Of a DNA stretch of 64,000 nt, positions 10,425 to 19,712 are shown in pieces. The stretch covers positions 1-64,000 of the forward strand of contig CAJTLY010000008.1 in assembly GCA_910577095.1 (NCBI GenBank), in the 5' to 3' direction. A program made the translations under genes and the position numbers. Position 1 is the first letter of the stretch; each line of letters starts with the position of its first letter. Source of the DNA: an uncultured Alphaproteobacteria bacterium. Its GTDB lineage: Bacteria; Pseudomonadota; Alphaproteobacteria; RF32; CAG-239. A model generated the notes under the pieces. It had not been told where the DNA came from, made no database searches, and saw nothing but the letters and a program-made list of their open reading frames with translations.

Positions 10425-10635
10425 AAAGTCGGTTATTATCGCCGGACGCCACTATACCAGCATTTCGCTCGAAAAAGAGTTTTTTGACGAGTTGCTCAAC
10501 ATCTGCAACCGGCGCAATATTTCCCTCAATCAACTGATCACCGAAATAGATACCGGCCGCAGCGAACAAAATAACCTTTCATCGGCCGTACGCATTTACA
10601 TCCTCAATAATCTCAAAGCGCAAATTTCCGCTTAA
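10417..10635 (+). CDS. Ribbon-helix-helix domain protein
   Basis: A 72-residue protein overlapping the end of sspB by 8 nt, so translation is probably coupled. The sequence SVIIAGRHYTSISLEKEFFDE, a following helix (SLNQLITEID) and SAVRIYILNNL match the small ribbon-helix-helix family (RHH_4) often found next to sspB in alphaproteobacteria. These folds usually bind DNA as dimers; the target is unknown. Confidence 0.82.
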   Translation: MLKKSVIIAGRHYTSISLEKEFFDELLNICNRRNISLNQLITEIDTGRSEQNNLSSAVRIYILNNLKAQISA

Positions 10636-10665
10636 CGCTCCATAATAAAGATTGCTTAGTCTTCC

Positions 10666-10694
10666 TTTTTGCGTTACCATGTTTTTATTATAAT
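10666..10694 (+). promoter_or_regulatory. Possible promoter of the secreted HELEH protein
   Basis: A perfect TATAAT at 10689-10694 stands 17 nt after a weak -35 (TTTTTG). The leader would be short, ending in a G-rich ribosome binding site. Confidence 0.35.
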
Positions 10695-10717
10695 TTTTAA
10701 CAGGCGGGGCTTGTATC

Positions 10718-12382
10718 ATGGCAAATTGGTTTTCCAGAATGTTTCTGGGTTCGGTCGTAATCGGTTCTCTTTCAGGTTCCGCGGCACAGGCTGCCGATAA
10801 CAGCCACTCGGATGCCCGGACCGATCCGGTAGAAATTCCGGCAGACGTCCGTAAAGGACTTTCTGATATTCGTATCTTTAAAAACGTCATCCCGATTGAG
10901 CGCGATACCCCACTTCCCGGCAGTTGGAGCGGCGGCGGCCACAATCAGGAAATAAAGGCCCACTACGACCATTCGCATCGCAGGGTGGTTTGCCAAACCT
11001 ATTTTGTCAGCGATCAAATTGCGTATCTTCGCGCCCGTCATCACGATAACCAACTCCCGCGCAATGATTTTGCCGCCGCTTTGCAAGAATTCCGCCGGAT
11101 GTTAAAAGCGGTCAAATATCCCGGTCCGCTGCCTGAAACGCTGAAAGAAGTTCAAAGCGTTCTCTCCTCTGCCGAAACCGTTTTAAGCAGGAAAAACCTG
11201 CAAAACGTACGCCGAACCGCCTTTGAAACCGGTTTGGAAGCCGCCGCCGACTTCGTTCGATCCATTGAAGACGTCAACCGAGAAAACACCTCTCCCCATG
11301 TTGTCACGCACGAACTGGAACACGGGCAAACCGCTCTCATTAAGGAAAAAGCCCTTCTCCCTTCCTCTTTGCTGTCTCCTCAGGATTATTTGCTGTTCGG
11401 CATGGCGGACGAGCTCAATTCTTTTTGCAAAGAAGGCAAGACGACGGGGAAAACACCGCAACAGGTCATTGACGAATTTCGCCGGATTCGTCAGGGCGGC
11501 TATCTTGAACGCAATTCCGACGCCATTTTTAACCGTCACAGTTACTGGAATTCGGAAACCTATAGGCATTCTTATGCTCAAAATCTTGATCTGAAAGCCG
11601 TACGGCAAATTGCCGCCACCACACCGGTCGTCTTCGGCGAGACCTTTACCGCCGACATCAACGGGCAGCCCTATGCGGTATCAAAATGCATTCGCGAGTC
11701 GGATCAGAGCTTTTGCTATACCGTCATGGAAGACGGGGAACGGCAGCGCCTGCCCGACGGCAGCAGCATTACCGCACCCGACGGCAAAAAATACGAAGCT
11801 AACATACTGTACGCCTCAAACGGCAAACCGCTGACGGATCGGCAAGGCCGCAAAAACGGCGGATACGGATATTGGGATGAGCAAGATGGTTGGAGTCTTA
11901 AACTGGCCGAAAGCCGGATGCAGGCACAAGAAAATTTCAGCCGTCGCAATTTCGAAAAACTGATGACGGAGAAATTCGGCGAAAAAACACCGGACAATAC
12001 ATTGCGCAGCCTGATTGAAAACGAACTGGAGCATTATCGCCAAAGCCGTGATTACCATAAGCTGGCCGGCATGTATACGACTGAGACGATCGACCCGGCT
12101 TATGTTGCCGAGTGCAAAACAACCCCGCTGACCGACGATTATGTTCGCGCCGGCAATCTGTTTCGCGCCAAGACAAACGACAACACCAAAAATCTGGTTG
12201 ATATTACAGACGCTTATACCAAACAGGGCATCATCAGCAAACATATCGACCATGCACGCACGGTTTTGTCAGACAAAAATACCAATCAAGAAACGGTTCA
12301 GGCCGAAAAGACACATCAAAACCGTGCCGATTACAATCAATTTATCGAAACCTACAAACAGCTGGAACAACAGCGAAAATAG
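10718..12382 (+). CDS. Secreted protein with HExxH motif, putative metallopeptidase
   Basis: A 554-residue protein with an N-terminal signal peptide (hydrophobic 9-20, likely cut after AAQA). A zincin-type HELEH motif lies near residue 200 (VTHELEHGQTALIKE), followed about 30 residues later by GMADELNSF, whose Glu could be a third ligand. Three pairs of Cys-containing segments suggest periplasmic folding. The second half is charged and probably helical. It has no strong match to a family I can name. Peptidase activity is inferred from the motif only. Monocistronic, with a strong terminator. Confidence 0.65.
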   Translation: MANWFSRMFLGSVVIGSLSGSAAQAADNSHSDARTDPVEIPADVRKGLSDIRIFKNVIPIERDTPLPGSWSGGGHNQEIKAHYDHSHRRVVCQTYFVSDQIAYLRARHHDNQLPRNDFAAALQEFRRMLKAVKYPGPLPETLKEVQSVLSSAETVLSRKNLQNVRRTAFETGLEAAADFVRSIEDVNRENTSPHVVTHELEHGQTALIKEKALLPSSLLSPQDYLLFGMADELNSFCKEGKTTGKTPQQVIDEFRRIRQGGYLERNSDAIFNRHSYWNSETYRHSYAQNLDLKAVRQIAATTPVVFGETFTADINGQPYAVSKCIRESDQSFCYTVMEDGERQRLPDGSSITAPDGKKYEANILYASNGKPLTDRQGRKNGGYGYWDEQDGWSLKLAESRMQAQENFSRRNFEKLMTEKFGEKTPDNTLRSLIENELEHYRQSRDYHKLAGMYTTETIDPAYVAECKTTPLTDDYVRAGNLFRAKTNDNTKNLVDITDAYTKQGIISKHIDHARTVLSDKNTNQETVQAEKTHQNRADYNQFIETYKQLEQQRK

Positions 12383-12412
12383 CTTTTATATCCAAACCCC
12401 GCCGCAACGACG

Positions 12413-12439
12413 AAAAAGCCCCGATATATCGGGGCTTTT
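12413..12439. terminator. Bidirectional terminator
   Basis: A near-perfect palindrome (aaaagccccgat/atcggggctttt) lies between convergent genes and can terminate from both sides. Confidence 0.8.
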
Positions 12440-12465
12440 GACAAAAGATATCACGATCGACGGCT

Positions 12466-13227
12466 CTATTCCTCAGTTTCGTCGTCAACCTCGGTTTCAT
12501 TGTCGGCCGAAATCATCGGAAGATCGCTTTCTTCGCCGGTCAGTTCGTTTTTACGCCGGCGGCCGCGACGTTTCTTCTGCGGTTTTTTGCGTTGCACGGC
12601 ACTGATAACGTAATTGCCGGCAATTTTATACAAATCGGTCAGATGTCCGTTATACATATGGTCACCGTCCTCGATCATCGCAAAATCAACCTCGACGCTG
12701 CGTTGTCCGTTAAGCCTTTTGGCCAGAGCCGATACCGTGGCCGGCGTAACAATTTCGTCCTGCCCGCCCTGAACGATCAGCCCCGAAGTCGGACATGGCG
12801 CCAGAAAAGAAAAATCTTTCTCGTTGGCCGGCGGCGAAACGGCAATAAAATTGTTGATATCGGGACGACGCATCAACAACTGCAACCCGACCCACGCGCC
12901 GAAAGAATAGCCGGCAATCCAACATTGACGCGCTTCGGGATTGACCGACTGCAGCCAGTCGAGCGCTACCGTTGCATCCGAAAGTTCGCCCGGACCGTCT
13001 TCAAACTGCCCCTGCGAACGGCCGACGCCGCGAAAATTGAAACGAAGAACCGAAAACCCCAGATCTTTAAAACAACTGAACAAAGCATACACAACCTTAT
13101 TGCTCATTGTTCCGCCGTATTGGGGATGGGGATGCAAAATCAGGGCAATCGGCGCGCCGGGACGGCTGCTCTGATGATAGCGTCCCTCTATTCTGCCGGC
13201 ATGGCCGTTAAACAATACTTCTGTCAT
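12466..13227 (-). CDS. Alpha/beta hydrolase (COG2945-like)
   Basis: A 253-residue cytosolic hydrolase. The nucleophile elbow is GYSFGA (about 115-120), with a probable acid in QGGQDEIV and His in EDGDHMY. The N-terminal LILHPHPQYGGTM and RFNFRGVGRSQG are typical of this small serine-hydrolase family. The C-terminal 45 residues are unusual: a basic run (KKPQKKRRGRRRK) followed by an acidic tail, not part of the catalytic domain and perhaps a nucleic-acid or ribosome contact. Substrate unknown. Confidence 0.8.
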   Translation of the reverse strand: MTEVLFNGHAGRIEGRYHQSSRPGAPIALILHPHPQYGGTMSNKVVYALFSCFKDLGFSVLRFNFRGVGRSQGQFEDGPGELSDATVALDWLQSVNPEARQCWIAGYSFGAWVGLQLLMRRPDINNFIAVSPPANEKDFSFLAPCPTSGLIVQGGQDEIVTPATVSALAKRLNGQRSVEVDFAMIEDGDHMYNGHLTDLYKIAGNYVISAVQRKKPQKKRRGRRRKNELTGEESDLPMISADNETEVDDETEE

Positions 13228-13458
13228 CTGGCAATCTCTTTTAAATCTTGAATTTAGTCATTTTTGTTATACAATATATTTAAATACTGTATAAAACGTT
13301 AATTTTAGGGAATATATCACATATTTACCGCAAAATACAAGCATAATCTTTCCCGGCAACGGACGGCCAAGGCTTTTTTAAGATGTAACCGAAATGTAAC
13401 TATTATTTTTGATTAATATATGCTACTATAACCATAGTGGAACATTGTGGAGGCGAGA

Positions 13459-14061
13459 ATGAAAAAATTATTCAGTATTTTGGCAATGGCTGCGGCTTTG
13501 GTAACCGCCAAAGGCGTATCGGCCCAGTTGCCGGCCAACCCTTGGGATATCAGCCCCAACGACGGAACTTTTGATAACGTCGATTACTCAACCGCAACCC
13601 GGGATTCCGTAACTAACGCACCGATGTACAGCAACGGTCCGACCGACGGCGAAGTCCTTCCGGTAGACCCGTGGGCCAAAGCCCGCGACAAAAGCGGTAT
13701 TGAAACCTGGCGCGGTTCCGCCCAGCACGGCCGTTTAAATTATGTCGGCGAGGCAACCACTTACGGCGATGCCCAAGGACAGGAAATGATTGCGCCGGAG
13801 GTTAACCGCCACAATATGCTGGTTGCCTTGGAACATCTGAGAAAACTCGGCTACAAAATTCCTGACAGTTATGACCAGAAAATCAAAAACCTTCCCAACG
13901 CCTATCGTCAAATTCTGCGCGAAAACTATGAGAATGTCCACAGCGCCGACGATCCGTTCGGAAAAAGCTTTGTTCACATCATGGACGGCATTGAAGAAGG
14001 AACCGGACTTGATCTGGAAAACATTCTGTTTAACTCGCTTAATATTTTAGGCACGGACTAA
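13459..14061 (+). CDS. Secreted hypothetical protein, 200 aa
   Basis: Start ATG 13459 has GGAGG 6 nt upstream. The N-terminus is a clear signal peptide (MKKLFSILAMAAALVTAKG, likely cleaved after VSA). The mature protein is Asn/Asp/Pro-rich at first, then helical (about 100-180). I recognise no domain. The next gene, 13 nt downstream, also encodes a small secreted protein, so the two may work together in the periplasm. Confidence 0.7.
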   Translation: MKKLFSILAMAAALVTAKGVSAQLPANPWDISPNDGTFDNVDYSTATRDSVTNAPMYSNGPTDGEVLPVDPWAKARDKSGIETWRGSAQHGRLNYVGEATTYGDAQGQEMIAPEVNRHNMLVALEHLRKLGYKIPDSYDQKIKNLPNAYRQILRENYENVHSADDPFGKSFVHIMDGIEEGTGLDLENILFNSLNILGTD

Positions 14062-14074
14062 AAGAGGTTTTGCC

Positions 14075-14428
14075 ATGATGCGTATGTTGGTTGTCCTTTC
14101 CGTCTTTTGTTTCAGCGTTTCTGTTGCTCAGGCGCAATACAATTCGGATGCAAACGCCGACCTTGCCGCCGCGCGCGCAACCGTGAAGGAGATCCGGACC
14201 AAAGACGTGACCGCCGCTGCCAAACCGCTCAATAACAAAATTGACTACATTGCCGGTGCATATGATGCCGGAGAACTTCGGGCGCTGATCAAAAACTATG
14301 AAAAAACCAACAAAAAAATTGCGGCCCGACAAGGCAAGGCTTATCTTCCTTACGACCGCAAAATTGACGTCAACAATCCGCAAAAGGTCAAACGTTATTT
14401 TCGCAACCGCGTAGATATTGTTTTCTGA
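14075..14428 (+). CDS. Small secreted hypothetical protein, 117 aa
   Basis: A signal peptide (about 1-20, cleaved after AQA) precedes a basic, probably helical mature protein of about 97 residues with KPLNNKIDYIAGAYDAGEL and a C-terminal Lys/Arg-rich end. AAGAGG lies upstream of ATG 14075. It is second in a two-gene unit with the preceding secreted protein and is followed by a terminator. Function unknown. Confidence 0.7.
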   Translation: MMRMLVVLSVFCFSVSVAQAQYNSDANADLAAARATVKEIRTKDVTAAAKPLNNKIDYIAGAYDAGELRALIKNYEKTNKKIAARQGKAYLPYDRKIDVNNPQKVKRYFRNRVDIVF

Positions 14429-14451
14429 TCCGATTTTCGTCTCCAACATCC

Positions 14452-14482
14452 AAAACATCCCCCTGTTGCGGGGATGTTTTTT
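14452..14482 (+). terminator. Terminator of secreted-protein pair
   Basis: Stem aacatcccc/ggggatgtt with a short loop and a following T run. Confidence 0.8.
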
Positions 14483-14650
14483 ATCTGCCTCCGATCTTAA
14501 CGGTATTAAATTTTTTTCACAACTATCGGTTTCAGAAACGGCCATATATTCAAGATACGAAAAAACTTGCAATTTTTTTTATTCAGAATATATACATACC
14601 TGACAGAATGTATAATTTTTCAACAAAAGCAACCCAACGAAAGCATAAAA

Positions 14651-15787
14651 ATGAAAGAGATTATTAAAAAAATCGGAGACTTGTCCATTCCGCTGATTGT
14701 CGGTATTGCAGCAGCCCTGATATGGGCAAACCTTGACGCTTCGTCTTACAACCGCATAATATACGCTCCACTCGCCTTCGGGATTAACTTTCATTTTTTG
14801 GTCAACGACGTTTTTCTGGTTTTGTTTTTCGGCTCGGTCAGCATCGAGATCGTACACGGGGTTGCTCCGGGCGGAAATCTTTATCCGGTCAAAAACACCG
14901 TCAGCAACCTGCTCGGCGCACTGGGCGGGGTTCTGCTTCCGATTGTCATTTTCTTTGCGCTTAATCATTTTTTCGGATCTCCTGCCTATAACAACGGCTG
15001 GGCGATTCCGACCGCCACCGACGTAGCCATCTCGTTGTTGTTTGCTCAAATTATTTTCGGCCGCAAACATCCGGCATTTACCTTCCTGCTGCTACTGGCG
15101 ATTGCCGATGACGTGGCCGGGCTGGCTATTATCGCTTTGTTTTATCCAGACCCGGAACTTCCGGTCGAACTGCCGTGGCTGTCATTGGTCTTTGTCGCCG
15201 TTGCGGTTGCCTGGCTTTTGAACAAACATCGGATTAAATCTTACTGGTTCTATCTGCTTGCCGGCGTTTTGTCATGGATCGGCCTGCACGAAGCCAACAT
15301 GCATCCGTCGCTGGCACTGATCTTCATTATTCCCTTTATACCCCATACGCCTAAACCGGGACAAGAACGTTGCCCGACCGAGTTGGACCGTTTTGAAGCC
15401 GATTTTAAACCGATTGTCGATTACGGGCTCTTTTTCTTCGGACTCAGCAATGCCGGTGTCGTTTTTTCCAGCATTTCCGTCTTAACTTTCATTATTTTCA
15501 TTGCTTTGTTGTTTGGCAAAACAATCGGCATTTTTGCACTGGTCAAGCTGGCCGGTCTGATGAAATTTAACATTAATCCGGCAATTACCAACCTGGACCT
15601 GCTGCTGATCGGCATGACGGCCGGGATCGGCCTGACGGTTTCTCTGTTTATTGCCGAAATCGCTTATACCGATTTGGTTATCGGCGATGCTGCCAAAATG
15701 GGGGCTTTGTTCAGTCTGTTTAACGGCTTTATTGCCATTGCCGTCGCAAAGCTGCTGCGCCGCCGTCGCGAGCCAGAACATATCTGA
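14651..15787 (+). CDS. nhaA: Na+/H+ antiporter NhaA
   Basis: Expels sodium in exchange for protons across the inner membrane. The 378-residue protein has about 12 hydrophobic segments and the diagnostic GWAIPTATDVAISL and LLLLAIADDVAGLAIIALFY, in which the two adjacent Asp residues are the transport site. A longer reading frame begins at 14567, but homology starts at MKEIIKK (14651). The ribosome binding site is weak. Followed by a terminator, so it is probably transcribed alone. Confidence 0.93.
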   Translation: MKEIIKKIGDLSIPLIVGIAAALIWANLDASSYNRIIYAPLAFGINFHFLVNDVFLVLFFGSVSIEIVHGVAPGGNLYPVKNTVSNLLGALGGVLLPIVIFFALNHFFGSPAYNNGWAIPTATDVAISLLFAQIIFGRKHPAFTFLLLLAIADDVAGLAIIALFYPDPELPVELPWLSLVFVAVAVAWLLNKHRIKSYWFYLLAGVLSWIGLHEANMHPSLALIFIIPFIPHTPKPGQERCPTELDRFEADFKPIVDYGLFFFGLSNAGVVFSSISVLTFIIFIALLFGKTIGIFALVKLAGLMKFNINPAITNLDLLLIGMTAGIGLTVSLFIAEIAYTDLVIGDAAKMGALFSLFNGFIAIAVAKLLRRRREPEHI

Positions 15788-15812
15788 GTTTTCAGCTTTC
15801 GCGCTCTTTCCG

Positions 15813-15841
15813 AAAACCCGTTCGCCGCCGAACGGGTTTTT
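15813..15841 (+). terminator. Terminator of nhaA
   Basis: Stem aaaacccgttcg/cgaacgggtttt followed by T. Confidence 0.8.
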
Positions 15842-15948
15842 CACATCTATACTTTCGATTAACCCAACGCCTTTTTTGCAAAAATTAACGCTTTATTTCC
15901 TTTTTCCTTTTAAAATTCTTTTATCCGTTTCACAAAAGAGAATTGAAC

Positions 15949-17160
15949 ATGTTATCTTCCCGTTGGTTTATTGCTCTGTTTTTATTGACGTTTTTTATTC
16001 CGGCAACTGCAAATGCCGCCCGCCGTCCTCCGGCCTCCAGCATTGTTGTCAACGCCAAAACCGGCGAAGTTTTGTCATCGCAAAATGCGGATACGCCGCA
16101 TCATCCGGCTTCGTTGACCAAGCTGATGACGCTGTATATTACCTTTGAAGCCTTGGAGAAAGGAATCATCAAAATGGACGACCTGCTCCCGGTTTCGCAA
16201 AATGCCGCCAACCGTTCGCCGTCGCGTCTCGGCGTCAAACCGGGCGACAAGCTGAAAGTCAGTACCGCCATTGATGCCCTGATCATTAAATCGGCCAACG
16301 ATTGCGCAACCGTGCTGGCAGAAGGACTCGGTTACAGCGAACCCAAATTTGCCGAAAAGATGACCGAAGTCGCCAAGGCACTGGGAATGAAAAACACCGT
16401 TTTCAAAAATGCCTCCGGCCTTCCCAACCGTCGGCAAATTACGACGGCGCGTGACATGGCAACCCTGGCCGCGGCCGTTTATTATCATTTTCCGCAATAC
16501 TACGATCTTTTTTCCCGCACTCAGTTTTCATATGACGGCAAAACTTATTACACCCACAATCACCTTTTAAAAAGCTTTGAAGGCGCCGACGGCATGAAAA
16601 CCGGCTACATCGCCTCGGCGGGTTACAATATTGTCACTTCGGCCCAGCGCGACGGCGAACGTGTCATTGCCGTAACGTTAGGACACAATACGCTCAAAGA
16701 ACGCGACCGTGCTGCCGCCAGACTGATGGAACAGGCTTTTGGCAAACTGGCCCTTAACGACGCTGACGCCGTAACGCCGGTGTTTGCCAAACTCGAGAAC
16801 AACGATTTCAAACTGGCCGAACTGACAAAAGAAGAGACCTCTGCCGCCTCCGAGAACGCCGTGTCCGCACGGCAGGCCCCGGCCGATGCAATTTGGGCGG
16901 TTCAAGTCGGCGCTTTCAGCAACTATGCCAAAGCCCGGGTCTATGCACTCAAAATCCGCCGTCAGTTTCCGCAGTTTAAGGACCGCAGCATCGCGGTAGA
17001 ACCCGCTCAAACGGCTTCTTCGATCATTTATCGCTCCAAACTGGTCGGCTTTGATAAAAAAGACGCGGGAGAAATATGCAAAAATTTGCAAAAGTCAAAC
17101 AAGTCCTGTATAGTCGTTCCGATTAAAACAGATTCGCAACTTACATTGGCGGTAAAATAA
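15949..17160 (+). CDS. D-alanyl-D-alanine carboxypeptidase with SPOR domain
   Basis: A 403-residue periplasmic penicillin-binding enzyme of the S11 family. Signal peptide about 1-22. Catalytic motifs are SLTK (SxxK), SAN (SxN) and KTG (DGMKTGY). A linker leads to a C-terminal SPOR domain (about 320-390, IWAVQVGAFSNYAKA...), which binds denuded glycan at the division septum. It trims pentapeptide stems, probably at the septum. ATG 15949 is chosen over an upstream in-frame TTG. mipZ follows 3 nt later. Confidence 0.93.
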   Translation: MLSSRWFIALFLLTFFIPATANAARRPPASSIVVNAKTGEVLSSQNADTPHHPASLTKLMTLYITFEALEKGIIKMDDLLPVSQNAANRSPSRLGVKPGDKLKVSTAIDALIIKSANDCATVLAEGLGYSEPKFAEKMTEVAKALGMKNTVFKNASGLPNRRQITTARDMATLAAAVYYHFPQYYDLFSRTQFSYDGKTYYTHNHLLKSFEGADGMKTGYIASAGYNIVTSAQRDGERVIAVTLGHNTLKERDRAAARLMEQAFGKLALNDADAVTPVFAKLENNDFKLAELTKEETSAASENAVSARQAPADAIWAVQVGAFSNYAKARVYALKIRRQFPQFKDRSIAVEPAQTASSIIYRSKLVGFDKKDAGEICKNLQKSNKSCIVVPIKTDSQLTLAVK

Positions 17161-17163
17161 CAA

Positions 17164-17958
17164 ATGAGCGACAGACAGGCACACACAATCGTTATCAGCA
17201 ACGAAAAAGGCGGAACCGGCAAATCGACCCTCTCCATGCATTTGGCGGTAAAACTGATGCAGGAAGGATTCCGAACCGCCGTCGTCGACATGGACGGGCG
17301 TCAGGGAACCTTGTCCCATTATATTGACAACCGGCGCCGTTTTTGCGCCGACCACGGGCTGCAGCTTCCCATTCCCGAACTGCATACGTTTGCCCCGGTC
17401 GAAAACATTGCCGAAATTGAAAACCATTGTAACGAAACCAACCGAAAAATCCGCGCCTTGCTGCCGCAGTTTGATGCAGTGCTGATTGACACGCCCGGCA
17501 ACAAAAATTATCTGTTTGAACAAGCTCATCAATATGCTGACACCCTCATCACTCCGATTTCCGACAGCCTGATCGATTTGAACGTTATCTCAGAAATCGA
17601 TTGCGCCCGTCCCGACGAGCGTCATGCCGGCCACTATGCCCAATATATCTGGGACGTCAAAAAATATTTGGCCTCTCGCGGCAAACCGATGTTGAACTGG
17701 ATTGTCGTCGGCAACAAGATATCTTCGTTAAACTCGCGCAACAAAAACCAGGTCTTCGACTACCTGCAGAAAGCGGCCCGCACTTACGGTTTCAGGGTAG
17801 CGCCCTCAATCCGCGACCGCGTTATATACAAAGAGCTCTTTTTGCAGGGTCTGACGGTTCTCGACATGAATCACGATGCTTTAAAATGCCGTCTCAGCGT
17901 CTCGCACATTGCAGCCAAACAGGAAATTAAAAATCTGGCGGAATTTATTTGCCCGTAA
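17164..17958 (+). CDS. mipZ: MipZ-like ParA-family division-site ATPase
   Basis: A 264-residue P-loop ATPase with deviant Walker A NEKGGTGKST and Walker-type VVDMDGRQGTL and LIDTPG. The C-terminal RDRVIYKELFLQGLTVLD is characteristic of MipZ rather than ordinary ParA. In Caulobacter MipZ forms a bipolar gradient with ParB and keeps FtsZ away from the poles. Adjacent to a SPOR-domain carboxypeptidase, which fits a division context. parAB themselves are not in the window. Confidence 0.88.
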   Translation: MSDRQAHTIVISNEKGGTGKSTLSMHLAVKLMQEGFRTAVVDMDGRQGTLSHYIDNRRRFCADHGLQLPIPELHTFAPVENIAEIENHCNETNRKIRALLPQFDAVLIDTPGNKNYLFEQAHQYADTLITPISDSLIDLNVISEIDCARPDERHAGHYAQYIWDVKKYLASRGKPMLNWIVVGNKISSLNSRNKNQVFDYLQKAARTYGFRVAPSIRDRVIYKELFLQGLTVLDMNHDALKCRLSVSHIAAKQEIKNLAEFICP

Positions 17959-18080
17959 AAATCGTTTCCGGCCGCATTTTTCAAAATAATAGTTAGTAAA
18001 ACCGAGCTTTCTCTTGAGTCTCGGCCAAATGGTGTTAAATTACCAAACATCATATCAACACGTATTTTTAAGGAGAGATT

Positions 18081-19697
18081 ATGATACAAGTTATTTCAAC
18101 CACCCCCTACACCGACCAGAAGATGGGAACGGCAGGATTGAGGAAAAAATCCAAAGTTGTGATGCAGGAACATTATTTTGAAAATTTCCTGCAAAGCATA
18201 TTCAATACCATCAACCCGACGGGAAAAACTTTTATTGTCGGCGGCGACGGCCGTTTTTATAATGACATTGCGATCCAGAAACTGATTAAAATGGCCGCCG
18301 CCAACGGCGTCAAAAAACTGATCATCGGCCAAAACGGTTTTCTGTCGACGCCGGCCGCGTCCAACCTGATTTTGAAAAAACACACCGACGGCGGCTTCGT
18401 TCTTTCGGCATCTCACAATCCGGGCGGCGAAAACGGCGATTTCGGCATTAAGTTTGCCACCGAAACCGGCGGTCAGTGTTCCAGCCAGATCAGCGATCAG
18501 ATTTTTGCCCATTCGCAAACCATTTCGGAGTTCAAAACTTTTGACGCGCCCGACGTCGATTTGAGCCGTATCGGCACCCAGAAACTGGGCGAAATGGAAA
18601 TCGAAGTGATGGATCCGATTTCCGATTACGTCACTTTGATGCAGCAGATTTTTGACTTTGAACAAATTAAAAAAATGTTCGACAACGGTTTTACCATGCG
18701 TTTTGACTCGATGAACGCGGTAACCGGTCCCTACGCCATCCGCATTTTTGAAGAAATTCTCGGCGCAGCAAAAGGTTCTGTCTTAAACGCGACCCCAAAA
18801 CCCGATTTCGGCGGCCTGCATCCGGATCCGAATTTGGTTTATGCCAAAGAACTGGTTAATCTGATGTATGCCGACGATGCACCCGACTTCGGTGCCGCCA
18901 ACGACGGCGACGGCGACCGCAACATGATTCTGGGTAAGAAATTTTTTGTTACCCCGAGTGACAGCCTGGCTATTCTGACCGACAACTACAACCTGATCCC
19001 CGCTTATAAAAACGGCATTTACGGCGTGGCCAAATCAATGGCAACATCCACTGCCGTCGCCCGTGTTGCCGCCGCCAAAAACATCGGATATTACGAAGTG
19101 CCGACCGGCTGGAAGTACTTTGTCAATCTGATGGATTCCAACCGTATTACCTTCTGCGGCGAAGAAAGCTTCGGCACCGGTTCCAGCCATATTCGCGAGA
19201 AAGACGGCATCTGGGCGGTTCTGTTCTGGCTTAACATTATTGCCGCCACCGGTAAAAGCGTCGAAGAAATTACCCGTGCCCACTGGGAAAAATACGGCCG
19301 CAGTTACTATCTGCGTTTTGACTTCGACGGTATCCCGACCGACGTCGCCGGCCAGTTGATGAAAGACCTGGAAGCCAAACTGCCGTCACTGAACGGTCAA
19401 AAGATCGGTTCATACGAAGTCAGCAAGGCGGAAAGTTTCGTCTACAATGATCCGGTCGATCATTCCTCCACCGCCAACGGCCTGCGCATTCTGTTCAAGG
19501 ACGGCTCCCGGATCGTTTACCGCTTATCCGGAACTTCCAGCAGCGGCGCGACCCTTCGCGTTTACATTGAGAAATTCAGTCGTGACAATCTGGCTGACGA
19601 ACCGCGTGAGATGGTGGACGAATTGCTGAAAATCGCTTCTGAAATTGCCGAAATCGAAAAACGCACCGGCAAAAAAGAGGCCGATGTAACCACATAG
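18081..19697 (+). CDS. pgm: Alpha-D-phosphoglucomutase
   Basis: Interconverts glucose-1-P and glucose-6-P, feeding UDP-glucose and surface glycans. The 538-residue protein has all four family motifs: phosphoserine loop SASHNPGGENGDFG, metal loop NDGDGDRNMI, sugar loop CGEESFGTGS and phosphate loop RLSGTSSSGATLR. The length fits the eukaryote-like Pgm type rather than short phosphomannomutases. AAGGAGAG precedes the ATG. cckA begins 15 nt after the stop. Confidence 0.95.
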   Translation: MIQVISTTPYTDQKMGTAGLRKKSKVVMQEHYFENFLQSIFNTINPTGKTFIVGGDGRFYNDIAIQKLIKMAAANGVKKLIIGQNGFLSTPAASNLILKKHTDGGFVLSASHNPGGENGDFGIKFATETGGQCSSQISDQIFAHSQTISEFKTFDAPDVDLSRIGTQKLGEMEIEVMDPISDYVTLMQQIFDFEQIKKMFDNGFTMRFDSMNAVTGPYAIRIFEEILGAAKGSVLNATPKPDFGGLHPDPNLVYAKELVNLMYADDAPDFGAANDGDGDRNMILGKKFFVTPSDSLAILTDNYNLIPAYKNGIYGVAKSMATSTAVARVAAAKNIGYYEVPTGWKYFVNLMDSNRITFCGEESFGTGSSHIREKDGIWAVLFWLNIIAATGKSVEEITRAHWEKYGRSYYLRFDFDGIPTDVAGQLMKDLEAKLPSLNGQKIGSYEVSKAESFVYNDPVDHSSTANGLRILFKDGSRIVYRLSGTSSSGATLRVYIEKFSRDNLADEPREMVDELLKIASEIAEIEKRTGKKEADVTT

Positions 19698-19712
19698 AAA
19701 GGGTTACATCCG

